A stretch of DNA of 64,000 nt. It comes from Schizochytrium sp. TIO01. Lineage: Eukaryota > Sar > Bigyra > Thraustochytrida > Thraustochytriidae. Location of the stretch: the NCBI GenBank assembly GCA_004764695.1, contig SMSO01000007.1, positions 2,053,270 to 2,117,269 of the forward strand, read 5' to 3'. Both the position numbers and the translations under genes were made by a program. The notes beneath the pieces were generated by a model, which was given only the letters and a program-made list of their open reading frames with translations, was not told the origin of the DNA and searched no databases. Below, piece by piece: positions 27,201-40,599 of the stretch; position 1 is the stretch's first letter; the number at the start of each line of letters is the position of its first letter.

Positions 27201-30200
27201 TCTCTGCTTGGATTGGATTCTCCACCATGCGATTAGGTACCACTACTTTATCTTTTCATATAATATTTACTTCAATTTAAATATAAAGTGATTTTCATGG
27301 TTGCTTGAAGCCGTCAATTGCAAACAGCTGAACAAAGTACCGGCGTTCTGAGCATTTACTTGTATATCATCAACCGATACTACATATTCTTATAACTATG
27401 CCCAGTGATTATTACAACCCCGAAAGATACGATACTCGTAACAGTGGCAGGACATTCCTTCATATTTCACTTCTGGAATTGCTTTGCAATAACCCAATGA
27501 GTAAATGTTTTACCCAAGCCAAGAGATTTAAACTTTTTACGACTAACTTGTGAGAGTGGTAGCAAGCAATCACCTGCCTCACTAGCAGCTGTCTTTGGTC
27601 GATACCAATACTCTGGTTGAAACTGAATTTGGTCTTTGGAATAACTTAGGCTACCCTTTTTATTCTTTTAACCTCTTAAAAGACTAAAAATATTAAGTGT
27701 TTTATCGCCCATCCCGCAAAACCAGATCCACACTATCTTTTAAAACTGGTCTTTACAGAGCGCACGATAGGTTGATAGGGGAAGATGTGTCTAAGCGTGA
27801 CCAAGGACGCTCCTGAAGGTGAACTCAGACTAAGCGGAATAGAAAAAATGAAGCATCATGTGGCTTGTATAAATATGAATTGAAAGTTCATTGGTTTAAC
27901 TTCTTTATAGGTAGTATAGATACGTAGATAATAGCACTGCCATCTCTTTGAGATATCCTTTAACTTGAAATAGACTCATAGCAAGCTTCAGTTTCAGATG
28001 TAAGCAAAACTGCTATTAGTACCCCTATCTTTAAGTGAACGTATAATGAATGACCTGTGAAGTAAGATGGAATGCTACGTCCTCGATTGTATTAGCTATC
28101 CTGTTGCAACTTTAGGTGATACTTGCAATAAGATGAAGTCATCCATTTAATATTTGAACAGTTTGAGAAAACGGACCATCCTGTCTTTACTCAATCAATG
28201 AAATTTTGAGAAACTTTCAAGTAACTTGGCCAGAACGTTTGTAATCTAGATAGATATTGTGTTTATCAATGAAACTACTTTTGCCATTGGCGGGGATTAA
28301 GTCATTGTTCATGATTCTTTGATCGAAGCCTTTTCCTACGCTTCTAATTTCTAAATATATAAGCCACTGTTTGGCCTTGTGAAACCTTCTTTTTGCCCTT
28401 GCTTCGTATGCTAAATGTGAAGAAAGCCAAATTGACCTAAAATTGAAGCCTTGGGGAACTCGCAGATTGAGCTAAAAAGAAGCAACAACTCGAGCCAGGC
28501 GTTTTTAAAACTTTTTTTTTTCAACTGTAGTCATTCGATAATTATCACATTATTCTCTTCATTTATGTTTATTAGTTTGTTAGTTTAAATTAAAAGAAAT
28601 ATTTGTTTGTTTGATACCAGGTTCCTTGTTTTAGTAGTACTACTCATTTTTTAAATAGAGTTTCGACCTCGCTGTCGTCATCACAATAATGCATTGCGAT
28701 ATAGAGCGAAGTAGACGCCCTAACTTTAAAATATATTTCCGCGAGATTACCGCACGACCATCGCAAACACATTTCCTTCATCAAGTCAAGTGTTTGATAA
28801 GTTGTTGGTTTATTCTCAAAGAAACAAAGAAGAAGCGGATGATGTAACTTCGCCCTTTTCCTCTGAGAATGTTTGATAGAACATAATTGAACAATATTAA
28901 TTGTTACCTAGACTGTAGATACGCCAACTACCGAAGCCGTAAAAAAAGCATGATGACGCTGAGTACTGATCACACTGAAGGATAGTACGCTTGGTACTAT
29001 GGTAGCATCCTTCTTTGCCTTTCACATGCCGATGCAAACTCCAGGCTCGGCCAGGCTCCGCAGTCTGAATGCAGGAAACACCTGGAAACACACCACAACC
29101 TGCACGTTGGGTACCCGCTCCAAGTGTCACTGGAACTGGAAGTAACCTCTTTTATCTTTAAATTTTTATTTAGGGTTTTCAATGCCAGCTCTCTTTCCTT
29201 TTCTTATTCAAAACTGATATATAGGTCCATCCATACATACATACTGCTTCTATTTAAAGGGGTAAGTATGAACGTAGGAAACATTCAACCCTCGTAGACG
29301 AAAATATGTTTGTATTGTTTGGTTATCGTTCAACTTGTATTTTGTTTTATATTCTTTCTCACAAGGAAATGTTTAATTGGAAGAGTAAGTTCCTTTTTCT
29401 TTCTCATATTATATATACACATGCATAACTGGAACCTTTTTAAATCTAAATATGGAATCTTTTGTTTTTAGTGGAAACTTTAAAATTACGAGTTCAAGTT
29501 GGCCCTGGCTAACTAATGAACAGAGTAAGGCAGGCACTAGTCGAAATATTGTCAATTGATGGTTCCAGATGGATTAATTAATTCTTGGGCATGTTCTTAT
29601 TCTCAGTGATAGAGGCAGCACGCGAACGATTGTGGTAGTCCCTACTACCATTAGCTTATACTGTTGGCTCAAGGGACGGAATGATTATACAAATTCCATC
29701 TTTTTAAAACAAGTGCCGGAAGAGGCTAATGTATGAATATAAGATATGATGTTTGATCAGTTAAACCACCATACACAGCATGAAATCAATGTGATTAGAC
29801 AGCCCAGGTTTTCTTGCATTGAGGTTGAACAGTTCTAACGCAGCTCATCAGTTTAGCAACATATTTAAAGTATCAGGAATATCAACCGAATATTGTGCGC
29901 TTTTCTGACATAATAAATTAGCTTCATGGACCTAAGAAAAGAGACAGAATCTGCTCTTACATTTGAAGTCTATAGAATGTATTGAGACTGGTTATATAAC
30001 TAGAAGTGGTAGCGCTTCCTATCTTCAAAGCCTGTTGACTGTCTGGAGACATACTTATGTTGGACACGATTTTCAATTTACTTGTAGAGCGCTTCTTTAA
30101 CTATTGGAGTGGCAGATGTCACTTGAGAAAATGACCTTCAATAAGTATCAGAAATCTTTTCTATGGTAGACGAACCTAGACACTTCCCTCACTTTTGCCT

Positions 30201-33200
30201 GCGAGTTTGTTCATCTCACCAGCGGTCCAAAGGACAAAAACGACTGAAATATATATTTACTTGAACGAACAATGAACCATGAAGGTGCCCACAGAACCTT
30301 AAGAGTTTTACCCGCACGCAAAACTTTTGCAAGCGGAATAAAACAACATGCTGTTAGGTGCCTAAACTTTGTAAAGTAGCCAACGGGTTCGTTGAGCTTC
30401 CTTTCAATCTTAAATGAAGTAGGGTGGGTCTCTTTCTCTTCGGCCTTATTAATCATCTAGCTCCGAAGCAGATCAAGAACCCTAATCCTTATCTTCCCAT
30501 CTGAAGAAACCTGCCTTTTTTACCTTTTTTCTCATCATCTACCTTCGAAAGAGATCAATAACCTTTTTCTTTCTCTCTGAAGCGACTGTCTAGTGTGACT
30601 GCTGTTTGATGAAAATAGTTGTTTGGAAAGCTCTTCAAACGTGAAGCCAGGCTAATAAGCTTGAGCATCTGCGGAAAGTAATGGATGTGTGGCTCTCGCT
30701 TTTGAAGTTGAGCAGCGTGCGCCGCTTTTCATGCTCTTCTTAATGTTAGTTTCCTGTGTGTAAGACTATACTAGCTCTAGTGCATAATTATTGCTACTAA
30801 AGCATCTAACTGCCTTTTCCTGCTTTAAAGTAGTATCGATTTTATCTTCGTCAACCCGGTCTTCCGGGCGCACTTGATGTTCAAGTCTCTGTGAGTTCAA
30901 ATGATATCAATACACTGCTTCACCCAACTGATTGATTATCTATATCTTTCTAATGTATGTTATACATAACCCCCTGGGTAGAGTAATCACCAGTAATCAC
31001 CTGGATTAAGAAATACAATGCCCTTAAACTTTAGATATCTGTCGTTCACTTTCTTCCGCGTCTTCCAAAGAAGTAGAAATCTGCTAACCTGATTTGATCA
31101 GTAATGAGATTGATGTTTCGCGGATGCTAACTACTGCTTTTGTGATTCGTGTTACTAAGATTTCGCCGATTCCAGCTAAAAGTTCATTTTGGCGATGAAG
31201 AAGGTCTACTTTTTTATTGACTGAGCGCACTTCTCCTGCTTTCGCAGGGTTCATTCCTTATTTTATCTATGGCCGCCTGCCAATTTGTTGCTTGAAGATA
31301 GCGGCTGTCACCTGCCTTCGCATGCTCTCATTGCGGGATTTTATGCAAATTAGGAAACAAGGCGGCGTCCCAATATACCATGCGGAATGATAAATATCTC
31401 CATCACTAACTATTAAACTAGGTATTTTATGTCAACAAATCTCTCTTTTGTCCCAGAGGCGTTGCAATATTCGAGTCAAGTGCTACTGTTAACGTTAAGA
31501 GGCTCAGTATGAAAGATTCTTGGATTTTTCGTAATAATAAGTCAGTCAAGCAACACCTTGATGCTATATGGCTCGACTTCCGGGAGCGTTTCTTGGTTAG
31601 AAACAGCTTAAAATAACTTTTCAATAACGGTGAGCACAGTAATAGTATTTCAAGACCTTGTAGCATGGACTTGTAGTATGGGTGATATGCTTAAGGGAAA
31701 TCATTGATATGAGCAAAGATAGGCACTATTGTTTGGCTTTTGATAGAATACAAGTAAACACCGTGACTAGGTCAAAAAGGTACTGTCCAACATTATTTTT
31801 CCTTATGAGACATTGTGCGTGAAGTTTTGTGCTCTCCTGTGCCCATTATTGAGAGCCGTAACAAGTTGTCGATTGTGATAAATATAGCAAAGTTTTCATC
31901 ATCGTTTGACAATTGGTAATTCCCATTCTCAGAGTTTCGACGGCCCTTTTGTTGAATTTGAGTTTTTCTCTTTTTCTTTTAAACCCTAACAAAAAATAAA
32001 ATATATGAAACGTAAGGATTCGACATATAATACACGAACCCATAAACCATAAATTATGAAAATTGTACAGTTCTATTTCCTTTATGTTTTTACTTCTTCT
32101 AAAAACATTCTTTTTCTTTCTTTCTTTCTTACAAAAACCCGCTGGTACCTACTTTGACTTTAAAATTAAAAACAAATTTTGCATTTCACAACCTTAACCC
32201 TTATTTCCAAAATCACCCTTAATACAATTTAGTAGATAATTTTAAGTATTTTCAATATTGAAGCGCATTTTATTCAAGAATTGTTCTTAACTTTTTTTAA
32301 AGTGAGGTTTTTCCTTCCTGTCAGCTCGTCTTGAAAAGGTTTTTCCTTTAAATAATATTACTTTAATAAATATTCTATATATGGTGTTGAACCTCTGCGC
32401 TTTCTTTTCTTAAAACAATCTCCACATGAAATTAGAAGACGACAGTAATAAAGAATGGACAGCGACAATTAAAAGAGAACCGAGGAAACTCTTTGACAAC
32501 GTGATTATTAAGCCTTTCATCACTCCATGCCCGTATTCCGCATATGTGAAAAATAAATAAAAAATAGAAATGGTGATTGTGATACTACTTAATTCTTCTC
32601 TTTCTATTTCGTAACGGTTTCCTTTTTCTGAATGTCTTTAATAGTATTTTTAATTTGGAGCCTTTTTATTTTATTTTTTTGTGTTATCACTTGTAATTTC
32701 TGCAATTTTGTGTATTCGTGAGAAAAGGCTTGTTTATCGTATCATGTTCAGGCCTACTGGACGATACTACCGAATGATCATGCGCCCATGTTAAATTGCA
32801 GTTTGATTGTCTGCATCAGTATAAAAACAGACAATTGATTACAGTGGCAGAAGTACCCCTAAAAAAATCCAGCCTTGTTATAATTATATTATACTATATA
32901 GGAGCAAAAGGGGTTTCGCACTTACCTGAACACGTTTTAGGACAGTTCAATCTTCAACTCCAGTGTCTCCTTATCCTACAGCATTAGCACAATAGATAAA
33001 TTGTTTGTCTAGTCTTATCAAATACGTAACCCTCATAGATGTAAGATAGTTCGCGCATAATATTTGTCTGCCTAAAAAGTTTGGAGAACAAACAGAAGGT
33101 AGTACCGACCATGCAGGCTACATGATGCACCATATGTTGTCTCCCTCGCCAAGGAAAACGAGCAGTTGGTGACAGGTGAGTCTTGTGCTTTTAGGTTTAT

Positions 33201-33533
33201 GCGCTAGTTTGGATTCAATGATGGCGTTGGTCTTATATTCTCCTCTTTCTGTCTTTCTTTTTAACGAAATGCATATCACACTGATCTTTAGCAGCACCAG
33301 GAACACATCAGAATTGCAGGCAGAGTTCTAACAGACTCAATATCTGCTTTGGCTTCGGGCAGCTATTTTGCTGTGGCCTTCACAGCAACAATCAAAATTA
33401 AATAAATATGTACTCCAACAACAAGAAACGGTATATGTTGTCTTGCAAGTCAATGATGTTACAATTTTTATAGCAAGTTAGCGTGAGGCGATCACCAAGA
33501 AACTGTTATACTTCAAGAAATTTAAAAAAAAAA

Positions 33534-33538
<5 letters not shown>

Positions 33539-33566
<28 letters not shown>
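33539..33566. repeat. A28 homopolymer
   Basis: Twenty-eight consecutive A follow an A-rich lead-in that starts near 33523. It could be a retroposon tail or simple slippage; no retroposed body is recognisable upstream. Confidence 0.9.
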
Positions 33567-33567
<1 letters not shown>

Positions 33568-34720
33568 GAGATTTCTAGTAGCTGTTGTACTATCAGAAAA
33601 CTTTCGTGTCCTTATGCAGAGGAACAATCAATACAGTAATACAGTTGATATTGAATCTTTCTTATTCTTTAGGGGTGAGACGAAGACTCGTAGTCCTCAA
33701 TTTTATCAGTGAGAGGCACTGCGTTCAACCCTCTTTTAAAGTTGACAGGACTACTATTATATTAATCGGACCAAATTTCTCTCTTTCCTTTTTCTAATTC
33801 TTCAATTGATTTTCCATCCAAAAAGTAAATAAACTGATAGTACTTTGCAGTATTACTTCAAGCCAAGCATCTATGAAAAACTATATGGACCAGGATGGAA
33901 TACCCATTTCGAGGCGATCGTTTAGCATGTTCCGTAGCTGAAGGGTTGGATCGCACCACCTCTTGTGGAGGCAAATTATGCGTCTAAGACATGTTGTGGA
34001 TCAGTAAACTAACAACATCTATTCGTTCCCGCAGTGAAGAAGCCGATAGCGCCCAAGCAGTTCTATAAAACCCATAAAACAGTTCAAATCTCTCAGTGAA
34101 CTGCCTTTCCCTCTTTTTCCTTTCTTTCACTTCTACCTAAGTAGATAGCTGGTTAGTTAGGCATAGTGACAAGTAGTGCGGATCAACGGTTACAGTGTAT
34201 CACATCATCAATCAAGCCGTTTCAGGACGTTCATACAAGAACAGCAATAAGACAGCTATTCAAGTAGCAGAATGACGCGACATGACGCGTGATGTCAAGC
34301 TACGATAGAGGTCTCACTAGTCAGAAACTATCTCGAAAAGTTGGCAAGAAGCTTGCATTATTTCTTTTTTATTTAGCAGGTAGGTCAGTACTCATATTTT
34401 CAAACAAGCATGCCTAAGTTCGTATTCTGCTATTATATTGTTTACATTTTAAAAGTAGAATCTATAAGCCGTGTTTAGAGATGTCCGGAGCGAAACTGTA
34501 GAATGATGCAGGCGTACTTTCTCTCCAAGAAGACAATTATGTTCAACTGCTGCAACCAAATACGAAATACCCAGAATTGGAAATAGGAAATATCGAGATT
34601 CAACTTCAATTTGACCTAGGATCCTAAAGGATTTAGTATGCCTAAGAGGAAAACAAGATCTCAAAACTCAAAATGCTTTTATTTGTTCCAGTCTCAGACT
34701 TTAGCAAACGCTCAATTAGG

Positions 34721-34824
34721 GGTATGTTGAGCGACCATTGACCACCCAAAGTTTACTCTTGCTTGGAAACTGGGTATGGTGAGTGGCCACTGACGACCTA
34801 GAATTTAATCTTGTTTGGAAACTG
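34721..34824. repeat. Two-copy 52-bp tandem duplication, diverged
   Basis: Copy 1 (34721-34772) and copy 2 (34773-34824) start GGTATG and both end TTGGAAACTG. They align without gaps over 52 bases with roughly three quarters of positions identical by eye. Confidence 0.75.
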
Positions 34825-37800
34825 TATAAAAACATTATTTCATTTGGACAACGGTTACAGTGTTGCTAACAGCAGAGATCTTCAGTTAGACCAACTCATA
34901 GTTTTTCTTGTTTAGGGCCTAGAGCTATAAATGATTACATTATTTTATTCCGCAACTTTTCCAACTTTTCAGCCCATGATGATTGTAACTTACTGCATTT
35001 GATACAGAGGTATCGAGTGCTGGTGGCTTCGTATGCATGCTAAACAAATACTCCAAGTTGGGTCCCTTGTTACTTCTTTCTTTCGAACTTAATATTTTTT
35101 TTCTATAAAAATTCTATACATTAATTAGCGGCTCCTACACTAGGTAATCTACCACAATTTGCTCTTTGGCTATAAACTCTCAAGAACACGCTGTACGGTT
35201 GTAAACCTACAAATGTTATGTGAACAATTGAATAAACAAACATTAAGTAGCATGACTACTCTGCTTTGAATAATTTTAATTACGTTGTACTTTTAACTTC
35301 TTTATACAGACAGACTCTGTATAGCGTTTAGTATTCGCCAAGTCAGTACTAGTGGTAAAGTCTTCTGCTCCAAATACTTATTTTTGTGTTATCACCGATA
35401 GATATATTAGAGATGTTTACTGACACATGAAGAAACGCTTCCAGACTGAGAATTTAAATGCTCAGTAGAAAACTCAAAGAAATAATACCCTCTCTTGTTT
35501 TTATTTTATTTTATTTTATTTTCAAAGGTACTATGAGCCCGTTGTATTTGTTTAAAATTAACATATCGCTCGTTGCTGTGGGAGAAACTTACTTGATTTG
35601 GCCAGGTCAGGTATTTTGAGGAAGCAGCTTGAGGAAAAACAATGATTTTTTTTCTTTCTTTTATGTTTTTATAAACCTTCATTGTTGGAAATAAAAAGGC
35701 TTTATTTGATGAAATGAAAATATATATAAATAAGTACAACCACTCGAACTAATCTTCAGACAGCCTTCGGAGCAAAAACAGATTGTTCAATGCCTCTTAA
35801 TCGGTATCTATAGGAGATCATTACTATTCAAATTTTCAACTTTGTTCGGTCATATGGTATTTCTTTACCAGAGAATAGCTTATAAGTGCTACCATCGCGA
35901 GGAGCAAGACTCTTGATACGACGTTCACAAACAGACTTTTAGTCAGGAGAACTTCACATATAATTTGTTACGAACAACACAGCTTAAACCCCGGTGAATG
36001 GGTAAGAAAGGATTCATGCAAAAAAGAAGGCCTCATCGAATACTGTGCAGGATCGTCATTCTTACAAGGCTATTTCTTAATTTCACATGAGTGGAACAAG
36101 AATAAGTTATTGGGGCCGGCCTGGACTTTGGGGGAAGCAAGTGTTAAACATGCTATTAATTTCTTGCTTTAAAGTGTCGGCAGACAATTCTACTCCAAAT
36201 GCACAAGGACTAAATACTGTTCCATTTGTTTATTAACTTATTAATTCCAAACCTGATGTTAAATTGATTGAAAGTTGGCCTTTCATGTAAATGCTCCCAG
36301 CGTCTTAAATCGCCATGTACACAAGCCTACAACGTAACTAATTCAATAATTACGTGAGAATAATACTCTTTGAAAGACTTGAACCTTGAAACTTCAGTGC
36401 CATAGAATTTAGAACTTGTATTTGGTTTTCACAAAAGCGAAACTGTAGTCCCCTGCCTCCATGTAAGATATTATTTCTAAGGTAGTGCTGGTTGATAAAT
36501 AAAAAGTGAGTGGGATTGTTTAGAGAACAGAAGCAGCTTTTTATTACGAGTATTGAAATAAGTTCATCAATTAATCTATTTCTTCGGGAACAATAGAAAT
36601 CACAAGATTGTAATACAGATTTTCAATATGTATCTGTGGCTGGCTGCCGCATCATTTTTTGCAGATCATAACGATTTTGACTCTTCAATTTTAAAGAGAT
36701 CTCTTTAACTCATACCTTTTCCTAAATAGGTTGAATACTCGATATTTCGCGGACGAAGCCAATCTTCCGAGACACCAGCCGCCTTTTTCGTCTTGCAGTA
36801 AACAGTGGCCTGTGCCGGAGTCTTCTTCTCTCAGAAACAGTGTTTTGGGGAGGCTCTATCAAACCACGACACAAAGGTTAAGAGAAGAAAGAGCTATCTT
36901 CGTTACATAACAATTTCTCACTTGCAAGGAATGAAAGTCAATACTTCTTAGTAATCCACTTTTTTTTAATTAGGCTAGAAAGCTACCTCTAAAGTTAAAA
37001 TACGAGTGCACACAGTATCAACCCTAGCTTCCGAAGAGCCACTCTTTATAAATTGCATACTGGTCATTGTTAGAGTTCTGCCTGCCGACCATTCCCGAAT
37101 ATTTGCAATGATCGCTTAATCAATTTCTTTTTTTATAGTCAATAATTATGTACATACAACTGTGTAGATTTCAATTTCAAATCTGGTTCATCAACTGACC
37201 GGATTTATTCTACTTGCGCGTCTCGATAATGCGACCTCTAACTGTCGTGGTGAACAACTTCAGTCTAATGACCATATGTAAATGCTAGAAAGGCAATAAT
37301 TAGATTTATGGCTTGTGCAATTATTTTTACTTTTACTTTCTGGTTATGTACTTAGCTATCATAAGTTTTGTCAATTACTTATCGACACTAGTTGTCACAA
37401 ACTCCTATTGCCTGCAACTCAGTACAAAAATAAAAGCATCACTGGAGTTGGCAAATAGATATTGGTTGAACGCCAGTTAAACTCTACCGCTTTCCTAGCA
37501 ACGTGAGCTTAACAAACTCTTTAGAATAGTTAAATAGGCTTGATTCTTGTATAATTAAATCATTACAGTCACTTCAACATTGAAAGCACACACTCGTTGC
37601 TGTGCCGTGACGGAGAAAATCTCCACAAATTAGTAGATTGTCGATTCGGTTCATGATAAATGTCTCTAGTTCATCTTCTTTCACCGCGTTTGTCTTGTCT
37701 CCCGAGTCCGAAATGTGCTACTTCAGGATGTTCCATCGGGCACGGAGCTCGCATGAGCCCCCATTTTACTACTAGCTAGACTGCTAACCTACCAAACCCT

Positions 37801-40599
37801 AGATACTATTTGAGCTGCTCGTCATAACTTATTCCGTCATGGAACTTCATTTCGATCAGCTTCAGACCAATCTAGGTGTAAATATGTAGGAACAACCTAA
37901 TACTACGGTTGATCGGTTCTGAGATCTGTTTATAGCATCAGGCGTTTACTTATGGTGGGGCTTTTTCATGTCATGAGATGGGACTTATAAACTTTAGGCA
38001 TCAAATGAAAAATATAGAAAGGACACGAGAAAAGTAGAAAAGGCAGGCTGTTCTATCGTTTGGGGCTAGTTTAAAGTAAACTTCACAACGTTTCCACTCT
38101 GTTATATTGAATCTCTAGAAGAAGCAAAACTCGCTTAATGCTGTCAGACGGCCTAGCAGCTCTTTGAAGACTTCCCCTCCTCCTTTACCTCCGTGCCCCC
38201 GGCCACGGGAAACGTGCTCCAGTCTTTGGAATAGATAAGAAGAGAAGAAACAATGTAAATTTGTTAGATATGAATGAGCTATGAGCTTTCCCTCCATGTT
38301 TGCGTGTCTGAAGCAGCTGCAGATAACACCTGCCTGTATGTGTAAACGTGTATTCCCAGACGACGCATATCTCAAAGCCAAGTCCAATGGGTGGCCAACT
38401 CCTGTGGATTGGAAGTGCGGTTCCTGTTGGAGTTATTCTATCTAATATCATGTAAAGACTTTTGCTATTCATTTTATCCAACCTTGCATCCTATCTTATA
38501 ATTTTGGAAAAGGGAATGGAATCATAAAATGCTTAAATAAGGAGAAACGTCCCCTTGGGAAAATAGCAGTCTAGAGTCTAGGTACTACCTACTTTTACAA
38601 ATGGAGATACTAAGTTTCAGCGAAGGCACTGCCAAAGGCCGTAATTGACAGTGAAGTATTTAGGTATAAGGTATCCCTATTTATACCCGTAATTGGAGTT
38701 CCATAAGCAAAAAAACGCCATGCTTTCGTTTCAACCATTAAAAACCTGGCGCATCTAACAAATGTCTGCACCCTCCTTTGGGCCGACCTTCCAGGCAGGA
38801 AGAAGGGCTCATTAAATATACTAGTGGTGAATACCCACAGAACCTTTTAGGTCAGTACAAACATCACGGTGTGATCTTTAACTAAATAAAAAGAGAGGAA
38901 CACAGTCACCTTCGTTGAAGCTTCCCTTCCTTCTATATAAAATACAGCTGGCACACAGACTGAGTGACACAGTTAGCACTATTTAGTTTCACTTAAGCAA
39001 AACTAGTCAATTGAACCACTCCTCAGCAAAATTTCGAACTTGATTGGATATCGACCCGCATGCAGAAAGGTTTAGATTATAGGCTGCAACGGAGTTAAGT
39101 ACCATTGCTAGTGATCTACTGATTAAAGGATAAAGCAGAGAGAACAACGCACCATGTATCAACTGAGCATCTTTTGTCGAATCTAGTACAACTTTAACCA
39201 AGAATTCGCAATCCTCTTACATAGTTTCCAAAGATATGTTCATAGATTTTAGTAGAAAAGATAGAATACCTTCATTGTAGCACTTAATAGAAAGAAACAA
39301 CCTTAGATCCCGAAAATGAATATGGTTTTATGAACTATGGAAGCTTTCTTTCTATTATTTAGCAATAAAGTAGCAATGAATAGCATTTCATACGACCATG
39401 CCTGAAAGTTTGACTAAATATGGAGACGACATCGCCTTATTTTTTTTAGATCTGTTTCAACAAACTAGTCCTCGCTATCATTGGCTGTAACTTAATTCGA
39501 GTCCCTTTTTGCTGTGCAAGGGATTTCTCTCGTAGTATTCGACTACAGCTTTTTAAATAAATATAATTTAGTCAAAGTCCTCAATTTGAAAAAATGTGTA
39601 TACAAATTGATGTCCATCAAACTTCAGAAAAATATTACTGTTATACACATAGCTCTCAGTGAACTCTTAGCATACTAACGAAGTCTAACAATACTAAGTA
39701 ATCAATGAAGGAATAAAAAGAAAACTCAGTTTTCTCTGCCGACATCTACATGTGCCAGCGTATAAAAAATTGTTTCAACATCAAACCTGATTTCAAATAA
39801 AGCAATTTACATAGCTATAGACATTACCAGATTAATCAGAAGATTGACATTTGCTGGTAGTCTTACTTTCTGTCCTAACCTGTGAAATTTCTACTTGTGA
39901 AGGAGGAGAAATCAGATTGAAAGTTCAAAGTGACATAATTAAGAATTACTCGCCGTCCCATAATTGTATATGCATATACGTATTTTTATTTTCGAGTCCA
40001 ACTTGCAATGCGCATGTTTCATAGACATGGTCGCCAGGCGAGTTTTTTAAATTATACATGTTGACACGAATTGAAAGTTTATGTGGACATTCCCGACATC
40101 CTTGAGACACGATTGTAAGTTCGAATGTGTTAGGAATCGCGAAGAATAAGAACTAGAGAAGCAAATACGTGCTAATCATGCCTGGTTTTCGGGAATTGAA
40201 AGGGTGCATTTTATATTTAACTTAAGAGAATGCGTTTAGGTGAAATTTGAATCGGTGGGGGCGAGACGACTCGTTGCTTAAATATTTCCAGCTGTGTAAT
40301 ACAGATGAAATATATCTTCTAATTTCCCATTTATAAAAATTGATCAACCCACCTTGACAATCAAATCCTAACTCAGCAGATCGTAAACTGTTAAAATCTT
40401 AAATTCGGAGAGCCTTATTCATTCACCTCAAGCTTTTGAGTATTATTTCTTCATATCGTCAATCAAGCTTGAGCTAATCATAACACACCCTTACGTAGAC
40501 CATCAACAGTGAAATAACTCCAACCTGACGCTAATAAAAACCTAAAGTAGCATTGTGACTCGATTTATGATGTGTATAGCTTCTGCTAAATTGACTTTG

